Assembly: GCF_025345565.1 (NCBI RefSeq)
Contig: NZ_CP054475.1
Coordinates: 4,003,952 to 4,067,951, forward strand
Length of the DNA stretch: 64,000 bases
DNA from: Thalassolituus hydrocarboniclasticus
GTDB lineage: Bacteria > Pseudomonadota > Gammaproteobacteria > Pseudomonadales > Oceanobacteraceae
Reading direction: 5' to 3'
This document shows, in pieces, positions 8,210 to 15,424 of the stretch (position 1 is the stretch's first letter; each line of letters begins with the position of its first letter). The position numbers and the translations under genes are program-made. A model generated the notes under the pieces. That model saw nothing but the letters and a program-made list of their open reading frames with translations, was not told the origin of the DNA and did no database searches.

Positions 8210-10668
8210 AAAAAGCACGGAAGCTACGCAGGAAACAGGGGTCGCTGCGCAAAATTCTGCTCAGCTGGTCGGCCATTGCTCTGGGCATCGCAACCTTATT
8301 GCTCAGCTACTTTCTGTTTCAGGCATTAACCCAGCAGTTCAGCAGCACCTGGTCGAACAAAATGGAAGCCGAACTGAGCGGCCTGCGCCTGACGCTGCAG
8401 CATCAGCTGGCAGATGAGGAATGGAGCCTGAGCGACCAAACCCTGAGCCGCATGGCAACACGCCCTCATGTCAGCCATCTGGTGTTACTGGTTGATGGCA
8501 AAGTCCTGCTATCAACCCGGCGCGCCGACATTGGCCAGCCATTTCAAACCGACCTGAATGCTCTGCATTTGTCCAAAGACAATCCACAGTTCCAGTTTGT
8601 GCAGCGCGGCGGACATTTTTATGGGTTGCAGCCGCTGCAGTTCCGTACCCGAGAACTGCGTGAGCAGCAACAGGGCTGGCTGTTTGCCCACTACGACGCC
8701 AGTGACCAGCGCCAGCAGATGCTGCAAAACACCGGACTGCGTATTGCTCTGCTGATTCTGCTGCTGGTGCTTTATACCCTCGGCCTGCAGCGCATTGTCC
8801 AGCGTCAGGTACTGCGCCCGCTGTACAGACTGGTGCAGTTCACCCGCACTCTGCAGGCCGGTCAGCTGGGGCAGACCATTCATTCCGGCTCATCCTCTGA
8901 ATTTGCTCATCTGGAGGGAGCCTTCAACAATCTCAGCCTGCACCTGCAGCATTCGATGCAGCAGATCCGTGACCAGCACATGCGCGATCAGGCCTTTACC
9001 CGTGCCTTTCCCGATGTTGCCTTCCTGCTCGACAACGACGGTATTATCCGCAGTCGCTATGGCAATCAGGAAAGTCCGCTGCCGGCGCTGCACGCAGACC
9101 TCACCGGCCAGCCGTTCACCTGCTGGCTGCAGCCGCTGGCCGCCGAGCGCATCGCCGAGCACCGCGATCAGGCGCTGGCATCACAGGACATGGAAATTAC
9201 CGAGTTCCGTCACGAAGACTTTTATATCGAGTCACGCATGACGCCGCTGCTGAGTCAGAACGATGACGGACAACCTCTGGTGAATGGCCTGCTGTGGCTG
9301 ATCCGCGATATATCTGAGGTAAAACGTAAACAACAGCAGATCGAGTATCAGGCCAATTTCGACTCCCTTACCCGTCTGGCCAACCGCCGCTTTGCCCTGC
9401 TGCATATTGAGAAAAAAATGGCCCATGCCCGGCGTGTGGGAAAATACGGTGCCGTGTTGTTCATCGACCTTGATCACTTTAAAAACATCAATGATTCTCT
9501 CGGCCATCCGGTGGGCGATAAATTACTGGTGCAGATGGGTGAACGACTGAATAACCTGGTGCGCAGTGAAGATCTGACCGCCCGTCTGGGCGGTGATGAA
9601 TTTCTGGTACTGTTTGACGAGCTGGGTGACACGCCGGAAGCTGCCGCGCAGTACGGCAGCGACTGTGCTGAACGCTTGCTGGCTGCGATCCGCGAGCCAT
9701 TCAATATCGATATCCACTGCTTCCACCTGTCAGCCAGTATCGGCATCGCCGTATTTCCCGCCGACCAGAATGAAGCGGCCGATCTTATCCGCCAGTCTGA
9801 TACTGCCATGTATCACGCCAAAGCTCAGGGGCGCAGTGGGATCAGTATTTACACCCAGAATATGCAACAGGAAACGCAGGATAAGCTGAACCTGTATAAC
9901 GATCTGCATCAGGCTATCCAGCAGCAGGCATTTACTCTGGTCTTCCAGCCACAGCTTAATCAACGTGGCGAAGTCACCGGCGCCGAGGTTCTGTGCCGCT
10001 GGAATAACCGCGGCACACCGGTCAGCCCGGATGTGTTTATCCGTGCCGCCGAAGAAACCCGGCTGATTCTGCCACTGGGGCAATGGATTCTGACGGAAAG
10101 CTGCCGTGTCCTGAAACGCTGGCGACAGGAAAACCGGTTACCCGACAGCTTTCGACGCCTCGCGGTGAATATCAGCCCGGCGCAGTTTATGGACGACAAT
10201 TTCGAGCATTACGTCACCGCTCAGGTCAACAGCCACTCTCTCTGCTCAGCACAACTGGAGCTGGAAATTACCGAGAGCATTTTCCTCGGCGATAAAAATA
10301 TTATCCGCAGTAAAATGGAGCGGCTGAGCAGTCTGGGCTTTACCTTTGCGCTGGACGATTTCGGCACCGGTTATTCATCCCTCAGTTACCTGCAGCATCT
10401 GCCACTGCACAAACTGAAAATCGACCGCTCTTTTGTGATGGATATTGAAGATGACAGCAAGCCGGCACGGATTGTCGACTCCATCATCCAGATGGGGCAA
10501 AACCTGGGAATGGAAATCATCGCCGAAGGGGTCGAATACGATGCCCAGCGAATGTATCTGCAAAATCATGGCTGCTATGAATATCAGGGTTATCTGTTCA
10601 GCAGGCCGCTGACAGAAGATGAGTTCATTGAATTTGTGCGGCAAAATGAACCCCCATCCACTCACTGA
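8206..10668 (+). CDS. Membrane GGDEF-EAL cyclic-di-GMP enzyme with periplasmic sensor, HAMP and PAS
   Basis: An 820-residue protein. In order: basic N-terminus and TM1 (about 18-42), a periplasmic region of about 130 residues, TM2 (about 177-198), HAMP (about 199-250), a PAS-like region (about 265-375), GGDEF domain (about 385-550) and EAL domain (about 565-812). The cyclase signature GGDEF is intact at 462-466, with an inhibitory site RSED five residues before it. The phosphodiesterase domain has EVL (594-596) in place of EAL, which is common in active enzymes. It keeps NISPAQF, ELEITES, the DDFGTGYSSL loop (from 717) and EGVE. Both activities look possible. Coupled to the upstream binding lipoprotein and followed 11 bases later by a deacetylase-like gene. 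Confidence 0.95.
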   Translation: MKKARKLRRKQGSLRKILLSWSAIALGIATLLLSYFLFQALTQQFSSTWSNKMEAELSGLRLTLQHQLADEEWSLSDQTLSRMATRPHVSHLVLLVDGKVLLSTRRADIGQPFQTDLNALHLSKDNPQFQFVQRGGHFYGLQPLQFRTRELREQQQGWLFAHYDASDQRQQMLQNTGLRIALLILLLVLYTLGLQRIVQRQVLRPLYRLVQFTRTLQAGQLGQTIHSGSSSEFAHLEGAFNNLSLHLQHSMQQIRDQHMRDQAFTRAFPDVAFLLDNDGIIRSRYGNQESPLPALHADLTGQPFTCWLQPLAAERIAEHRDQALASQDMEITEFRHEDFYIESRMTPLLSQNDDGQPLVNGLLWLIRDISEVKRKQQQIEYQANFDSLTRLANRRFALLHIEKKMAHARRVGKYGAVLFIDLDHFKNINDSLGHPVGDKLLVQMGERLNNLVRSEDLTARLGGDEFLVLFDELGDTPEAAAQYGSDCAERLLAAIREPFNIDIHCFHLSASIGIAVFPADQNEAADLIRQSDTAMYHAKAQGRSGISIYTQNMQQETQDKLNLYNDLHQAIQQQAFTLVFQPQLNQRGEVTGAEVLCRWNNRGTPVSPDVFIRAAEETRLILPLGQWILTESCRVLKRWRQENRLPDSFRRLAVNISPAQFMDDNFEHYVTAQVNSHSLCSAQLELEITESIFLGDKNIIRSKMERLSSLGFTFALDDFGTGYSSLSYLQHLPLHKLKIDRSFVMDIEDDSKPARIVDSIIQMGQNLGMEIIAEGVEYDAQRMYLQNHGCYEYQGYLFSRPLTEDEFIEFVRQNEPPSTH

Positions 10669-10679
10669 CTGCAACCGCT

Positions 10680-11594
10680 GTGCTGCCACTGGTATACCAC
10701 CCGAATTATTCCTGCCCCTTCCCCGAGCAGCACCGTTTTGTGATGTCGAAGTTTGTGCGTCTGCACGACTATTGCCGGCAACAGGGACTGATTGGCCGTA
10801 ATAACCTGTTCTGCTCTGAAGCCGCCACACTCAGCGATCTCAGCATCGCCCATACCCCGGAATATCTGGCCATGCTCTGTGATCAGTCGCTGGACCCGAA
10901 AGCCTGGCGCCGTATCGGCCTGCCCTGGAGCCAGGGCCTTATTGACCGCACACTGACAGCACCTAACGGCACCCTGCTGACCGCCCGGCTGGCGCTGCAG
11001 CACGGCATGGCCTGCCATCTGGCCGGCGGGACACACCATGCCCACCGCGATTTTGGCTCCGGTTTCTGTCTGCTCAATGATCTGGCCTACAGTGCTCTGA
11101 CGCTGCTGGCACAGGGTGAAGTCAGCAAAATACTGATCTTCGATCTGGATGTGCATCAGGGCGATGGCAGCGCCGCCATACTGGCCAGTGAGCCACGGGC
11201 CTTTACCTGCTCGATTCACTGCGAGAAAAACTTTCCGTTCCGCAAATCCGCCAGCGATCTGGATATCGGTCTCGATAAACACCTCACCGACCAGCCCTAT
11301 CTGGACATCGTAGACAGCACACTGCAGCGTCTGCTCGATGAGCAGCAGCCCGATCTGGTGCTGTACGATGCCGGCGCCGATGTCTGGCAGGGCGATGAAC
11401 TGGGTCATCTGGATATCAGTTGGGCCGGCGTACAGCAGCGCGATGAGCTGGTACTCAGTCACTGCCTGCGCCGCCATATTCCGCTGGCGACCGTGATTGG
11501 CGGAGGCTATGACCGCGACCATGAACGCCTCGCCCGCCGCCACGCCATCGTGGTTGAAACGGCCGCTCACCTCTATCCGCAGTATCTGGGCTGA
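10680..11594 (+). CDS. Histone-deacetylase-superfamily zinc amidohydrolase
   Basis: A 304-residue enzyme of the HDAC / acetylpolyamine amidohydrolase / acetoin-utilisation superfamily. The catalytic His pair is in GGTHHAHRDFGSGFCLLND (His119, His120). Zinc ligands are Asp157 and His159 in FDLDVHQGDG and Asp239 in GADVWQGDELG. The transition-state Tyr277 is in GGGYDRD. The GTG start lies 11 bases after the GGDEF-EAL stop, with no visible terminator, so it belongs to the same transcription unit. No strong ribosome-binding site is seen, which suits coupling. Substrates in this family include acetyl-lysine and acetylated polyamines; which applies here cannot be told. Confidence 0.9.
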   Translation: MLPLVYHPNYSCPFPEQHRFVMSKFVRLHDYCRQQGLIGRNNLFCSEAATLSDLSIAHTPEYLAMLCDQSLDPKAWRRIGLPWSQGLIDRTLTAPNGTLLTARLALQHGMACHLAGGTHHAHRDFGSGFCLLNDLAYSALTLLAQGEVSKILIFDLDVHQGDGSAAILASEPRAFTCSIHCEKNFPFRKSASDLDIGLDKHLTDQPYLDIVDSTLQRLLDEQQPDLVLYDAGADVWQGDELGHLDISWAGVQQRDELVLSHCLRRHIPLATVIGGGYDRDHERLARRHAIVVETAAHLYPQYLG

Positions 11595-11713
11595 ATGGCA
11601 CCCGCCTTGCTAACTCCCTGCTGACCATCCTCTGCCGGTGTCTGAAGCCGGAAAACGCACCCTGGCGGAGCATTTACGCGCCCGGGCGCCTTAATCAGAA
11701 GCAGGAGTTACTT

Positions 11714-12154
11714 ATGGATAAAGTCACCATGACGGAAACCATCATTGCCGCCAAACTCAGCAAGGGTCTGAGCTGGGAGCAGATGGGCAAAGACCTGGGC
11801 ATGTCGCCGGTCTGGCTGACCTCAGCCTGTCTGGGCATGAACAGTGCGCCTGCCGATAAAGCCGCCGCGATCAGCGACTACCTGGGGCTGGGCAGCGAAA
11901 TCAGCAATGCCCTCGCAGCTTATCCCACCAAAATCTGGGATCAGGCCGTTCCCACCGATCCGCTGATTTACCGGCTGTACGAAATTGTCGGCGTCTACGG
12001 CGAGACACTGAAAGAGGTGATTCAGGAGAAATTCGGCGACGGCATCATGAGCGCCATCGATTTTTCTATGGAAGTCGACAAAATCGAAGACCCGAAAGGC
12101 GACCGCGTTCTGCTGACCCTGAATGGTAAATTCCTGCCGTATAAAAGCTGGTAA
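11714..12154 (+). CDS. cynS: Cyanate hydratase (cyanase)
   Basis: A 146-residue cyanase that converts cyanate plus bicarbonate to ammonia and CO2. The N-terminal helical domain (residues 5-75, WEQMGKDLGMSPVWLTSACLG) and C-terminal catalytic domain are complete. Catalytic Arg87, Glu90 and Ser113 lie in LIYRLYEIVGVYGETLKEV and GDGIMSAIDFSME, with the same spacing as Arg96, Glu99 and Ser122 of E. coli CynS (156 aa). There is a ribosome-binding site (CAGGAG) upstream. A second Met at residue 6 is a possible alternative start. No cynR, cynT or cyanate transporter genes adjoin it, and it stands 119 bases after the deacetylase gene. Confidence 0.97.
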   Translation: MDKVTMTETIIAAKLSKGLSWEQMGKDLGMSPVWLTSACLGMNSAPADKAAAISDYLGLGSEISNALAAYPTKIWDQAVPTDPLIYRLYEIVGVYGETLKEVIQEKFGDGIMSAIDFSMEVDKIEDPKGDRVLLTLNGKFLPYKSW

Positions 12155-12279
12155 ACCGACCGCCATAGTGCGCGCTGGCAAACCCGGCGCGTAAACAACA
12201 GGCAAAGCATCCTTTTCTGCATTTACAGAACCAGCGTACAACATTAGTCTCTGGGCAAAATAATGATAAGGATAATATT

Positions 12280-13395
12280 TTGCGCCACATACTCGCCCTC
12301 TGCCTGATGTTTCTGCTTGCCGCCTGCGGTGGTGACAGCAGTTCAGGTCACAAATCCGCCCCTGATACTAATCCCCCCGGCGACGGCGGCGATACCGGTG
12401 ACGGCGATAACCCGGGCGATCCCGATCCCGATCCCGATCCCGATCCCGATCCCGATCCCGATCCCGATCCCGATCCCGATCCCGATCCCGATCCCGATCC
12501 CGATCCCGAGCCCGACTGCAACTACCAGCCTGTTGCAGAGGTAACCCCACTGAACACTCTGGGCAATACCAACAACACCGTGGATTACGACCTGAGTCTG
12601 TATAACGAACGTACCGATCTGAACGAAAACCTGGTCGGCACCTGGGTTATGGTGCAGAAGCAAAGCCGTACCCTGACCCCCAGCGTAGGTAACAGCGAGA
12701 AGAAACGCCTGCGCTGGCAAAAATCCGTCTTTGTCATCCGCGATAATGCCGGCCAGCTTGAAGTAGCAAACTGCGCTTCCGGAGCACTGACGTTCACCAG
12801 CCTGCCGGATACCAGTGGTCATTTCATCCTGCCTCTGTTTGATTCCGGCAGCAATTACGAACAGCAGCGTTTCAGTCTCAGCAGCAACAGCCACCTGCTA
12901 GGGGTGCCTATGAGCGACTACAGCACCGGCACAGGGCAAACCGTGTTTACGTCACAGTATGTTGAAGCCATCAAAATCTCGGCCAACACCGCGGCTTTCG
13001 GACAGCATTCTGTCGCAATCAATTACGATACAACTGAAGTTGATGAAGCCAATCAGGATGTCTATTGCCTGACACAGCAACGGGATCTGTCCGCCACTCA
13101 GCTGTGCGCAGAGGCCCCGCAAGACAGCGTGCTGACACTGATGATCCGCACCCGCAGCAGCACTGGCCGGGCCTCCCTGGCCTACAGTCAGCAGGGGCAA
13201 GCCGAACAGACAGCGATGTCGAGTGAATACACTGAGACGCATGTAATCCTGCAGAATAATCAGGCTCAGCCAATGAGCATTAACAGCAGTAATAGCCAGC
13301 TCAGTGGCAACGCCGTATTGTCAGAAGCCAAAGTCCTGGCCAACGACTCTCAGGACGCCACCGGCAGCTACAGCACAACCCTGACGCTCCCCTAA
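12280..13395 (+). CDS. Surface lipoprotein with an Asp-Pro repeat spacer
   Basis: A 371-residue putative lipoprotein. A TTG start at 12280 has AAGGA 7 nt upstream and is the only start giving a full signal peptide; lipobox LLAAC, acceptor Cys16. A Gly/Asp-rich linker is followed by an Asp-Pro repeat (about residues 46-77) encoded by a hexanucleotide tandem repeat. A folded C-terminal domain of about 290 residues has four or more Cys and no family I recognise. Asp-Pro spacers commonly hold a domain away from the membrane. The repeat unit is six bases, so copy-number change alters spacer length without shifting the frame. Its stop codon overlaps that of the convergent LysR gene by 4 bases. Confidence 0.75.
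   Translation: MRHILALCLMFLLAACGGDSSSGHKSAPDTNPPGDGGDTGDGDNPGDPDPDPDPDPDPDPDPDPDPDPDPDPDPDPEPDCNYQPVAEVTPLNTLGNTNNTVDYDLSLYNERTDLNENLVGTWVMVQKQSRTLTPSVGNSEKKRLRWQKSVFVIRDNAGQLEVANCASGALTFTSLPDTSGHFILPLFDSGSNYEQQRFSLSSNSHLLGVPMSDYSTGTGQTVFTSQYVEAIKISANTAAFGQHSVAINYDTTEVDEANQDVYCLTQQRDLSATQLCAEAPQDSVLTLMIRTRSSTGRASLAYSQQGQAEQTAMSSEYTETHVILQNNQAQPMSINSSNSQLSGNAVLSEAKVLANDSQDATGSYSTTLTLP
12421..12504. repeat. (CCCGAT)14 hexanucleotide tandem repeat
   Basis: Fourteen perfect copies of CCCGAT, then CCCGAG and CCCGAC. They encode the Asp-Pro spacer of the lipoprotein. Each junction creates a GATC site, so GATC recurs every 6 bp through the block. Confidence 0.98.
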
Positions 13396-14318
13396 CCCGA
13401 TACAACGCCGGGCATCAGCCCGGCCATCTGTTCCTTCAGCCACATCACCGCCGGATCGCGGCTGGCCTTACGGTGCCAGTACAGATGCATCTCTAACGGT
13501 GCCAGAGGCAGTGGTAATGGCAGCACGGTGAAATCGGGCTGCCGGCTGGCCATATTACGGGCAAAGCTGCCGGGCAATGTCAGTAACAAATCGGTTTGCT
13601 GCATCACCTGAATCGCGGCGTAATAATTCTGGCAGCGCAGCGCGACCTGTCGCACCTTCCCCTGCCGGGTCAGGGCAAAGTCTTCCACTCCCGGGCCTTC
13701 GGCACGGCTGGAAACCAGTACATGACGGGCACTCAGGTAGCTATCCAGATCCCAGAGATTGCCCTGTAGCGGATGCCCATTGCGCATTGCCACGACCAGC
13801 TTCTCCTCACCAATCGCCTGATGCTCAATATCATCGCCAACGGGCAGCAACACATCGGCGGCAAAATCGATCTGGCCGGATGACAGCGCGCTTTCCATAT
13901 CACGCCGTGCCAGCCGCACACTGCGCAACTGAATACCCGGCGCCTGCTGTTGCAGCCGGGCCATTAACAGTGGCAGTGCCGTCGCCTCCATCACATCACG
14001 CGAGGCCAGGGTAAATACCCGGTTGGCCTGCGCCGGGTCAAAGGCCAGCCCCTCGGTTAACGTGGATTCCAGATCCTGTAACGCCGCCCGCACGCGGCCG
14101 ATAATGGCTTTCGCCAAAGGCGTCGGGCTCATGCCTTTGCCGGAGCGTTCAAACAGCGGATCGTCAAAGCGCTCCCGCAAACGTCCCAGAGCATGACTGA
14201 CCGCCGGTTGCGACAGGTTCAGCTGTTCGCTGGCACGGGTCAGATTGCCCTCACGATAAATCACATCAAAGACCACAAAGAGATTCAGATCGACGCGGGA
14301 AAGATTCATTTTCTGCAT
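13392..14318 (-). CDS. LysR-family transcriptional regulator
   Basis: A 308-residue LysR protein. The helix-turn-helix occupies about residues 8-65 (LNLFVVFDVIYREGNLTRAS, LSQPAVSHALGRLRERFDDP), and the effector-binding domain is about residues 93-300. The RVDLNLFVVFDVIYREGNLTRA opening places it with LysR proteins of the NodD/LinR-like branch. A start at Met4 (base 14309) is also possible. It is divergent from a dienoyl-CoA isomerase gene across 156 bp, a region that contains a 13-bp odd palindrome, so the isomerase is the likely target. The effector is unknown. Confidence 0.9.
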   Translation of the reverse strand: MQKMNLSRVDLNLFVVFDVIYREGNLTRASEQLNLSQPAVSHALGRLRERFDDPLFERSGKGMSPTPLAKAIIGRVRAALQDLESTLTEGLAFDPAQANRVFTLASRDVMEATALPLLMARLQQQAPGIQLRSVRLARRDMESALSSGQIDFAADVLLPVGDDIEHQAIGEEKLVVAMRNGHPLQGNLWDLDSYLSARHVLVSSRAEGPGVEDFALTRQGKVRQVALRCQNYYAAIQVMQQTDLLLTLPGSFARNMASRQPDFTVLPLPLPLAPLEMHLYWHRKASRDPAVMWLKEQMAGLMPGVVSG

Positions 14319-14417
14319 ACACAGGCCCAGCAGTATTCATATAGACAATAAGAGTACCATGCGAGTCCACACCCGGGGCAGCCGCTTATTTGACCTGCTG
14401 CACAGCCTCCCCCTATA

Positions 14418-14430
14418 TTGACGGCGTCAA
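14418..14430. promoter_or_regulatory. Inverted repeat TTGACG-G-CGTCAA
   Basis: A 6-1-6 palindrome in the LysR/isomerase intergenic region, 44 bases upstream of the isomerase start. The position fits an operator of the isomerase gene; which protein binds is unknown. Confidence 0.4.
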
Positions 14431-14474
14431 CATAATCAATAACAACTGCCATCAGACAACCATAAGGATCTGCC

Positions 14475-15329
14475 ATGAGTGCCCTGCCTGAATTCCAGAG
14501 CTTTAACGTCAGTGTCGAAAACCACATCGCTCACGTACAACTGTGCCGCCCCGACGCCCTGAACTCCATGAATCAGGCCTTCTGGCTGGAGCTGCCGCAA
14601 TGCATGCGCGCTATTGAGGCCCAGACTGATGCCCGGGTAATTGTGATTTCTTCGACCGGCAAGCATTTCTCTGCCGGCATGGATCTGGGTGTTTTCACCA
14701 ACCCGAAAGCGGTACCGATGAACGGTGATCCGGGCCGGATGGCCGAAAATCTGCGTCGTGTAGTAATGCAACTGCAGGACACCTTAAGCTCATTGGAGCA
14801 AATCCGTTTACCGGTACTGGCCGCCATTCAGGGTGGTTGTATTGGTGGTGCGCTGGATATGGTCTGCGCCGCCGATTCCCGCTATTGCAGCGCCGATGCC
14901 TACTTCACCATCAAAGAAACTGAGCTGGGTATGACCGCTGACGTCGGCACCCTGCAGCGCCTGCCGAAACTGATGCCGCAGGGCGTGGTGCGCGAGCTGG
15001 CTTATACCGGCCGCAACTTCAGCGCGCAGGAGGCCAAGGCACTGGGTTTTGTTAATGAAGTCTACGAATCCCAGCAAGCCATGCTGGATGGCGTAATGAC
15101 CATTGCCGCACAGATCGCGAAAAACTCACCTCTGGCGGTTACCGGCTGTAAAGAGATGCTGAATTACAGCCGCGACCACAGTGTCGAAGACAGCCTGCGC
15201 TATATGGCGACCTGGCAGTCCGGTATGTTCCGCCCGACTGATATGATGAAAACCTTCCAGGCCAAAGCACAGAAGCAGCAGGCTGAATACGAAGACCTGC
15301 GTCCGCTGAAGGGCCTGTTCGAGGAATAA
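14475..15329 (+). CDS. Delta(3,5)-delta(2,4)-dienoyl-CoA isomerase, crotonase fold
   Basis: A 284-residue crotonase-family protein. Oxyanion-hole segments are HFSAGMDLG (residues 64-72) and QGGCIGGALD (119-128). The residues that define the dienoyl-CoA isomerase branch are present: Asp128 in GGALDMVCAADSRYC, Glu148 in IKETELG and Asp156 in TADVGTLQRLPK. These match the mammalian ECH1 catalytic set rather than the two glutamates of enoyl-CoA hydratase. The reaction moves conjugated double bonds of 3,5-dienoyl-CoA to the 2,4 position in unsaturated fatty-acid oxidation. It is monocistronic, with CATAAGGATC upstream and a terminator downstream. Confidence 0.9.
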   Translation: MSALPEFQSFNVSVENHIAHVQLCRPDALNSMNQAFWLELPQCMRAIEAQTDARVIVISSTGKHFSAGMDLGVFTNPKAVPMNGDPGRMAENLRRVVMQLQDTLSSLEQIRLPVLAAIQGGCIGGALDMVCAADSRYCSADAYFTIKETELGMTADVGTLQRLPKLMPQGVVRELAYTGRNFSAQEAKALGFVNEVYESQQAMLDGVMTIAAQIAKNSPLAVTGCKEMLNYSRDHSVEDSLRYMATWQSGMFRPTDMMKTFQAKAQKQQAEYEDLRPLKGLFEE

Positions 15330-15375
15330 ACCGGCGCGGTACGGTATAAACACTGCCGAATAAACAGCGCCACAT

Positions 15376-15406
15376 AAAAAAAGCCCCGCAACTGCAGGGC
15401 TTTTTT
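15376..15406. terminator. Bidirectional intrinsic terminator
   Basis: A stem AAGCCCCGC / GCAGGGCTT with one mismatch and a short loop, flanked by seven A on the left and six T on the right. It can end both the isomerase transcript (+) and the beta-helix protein transcript (-). Confidence 0.85.
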
Positions 15407-15424
15407 GTCAGAGCCGTGAAGTTT

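Noticed and set aside
10662..11570. 302-codon open frame on the minus strand over the deacetylase gene
   Set aside because: The + strand carries all the zinc and catalytic motifs; the opposite frame has none.
11679..11690. GCGCCCGGGCGC palindrome between the deacetylase and cynS genes
   Set aside because: Short, GC-only and without a T-run; neither a terminator nor an operator can be supported.
12343..12894. Frames giving (Gly-Ile)n and (Arg-Asp)n on the minus strand
   Set aside because: By-products of the CCCGAT repeat read in other frames.
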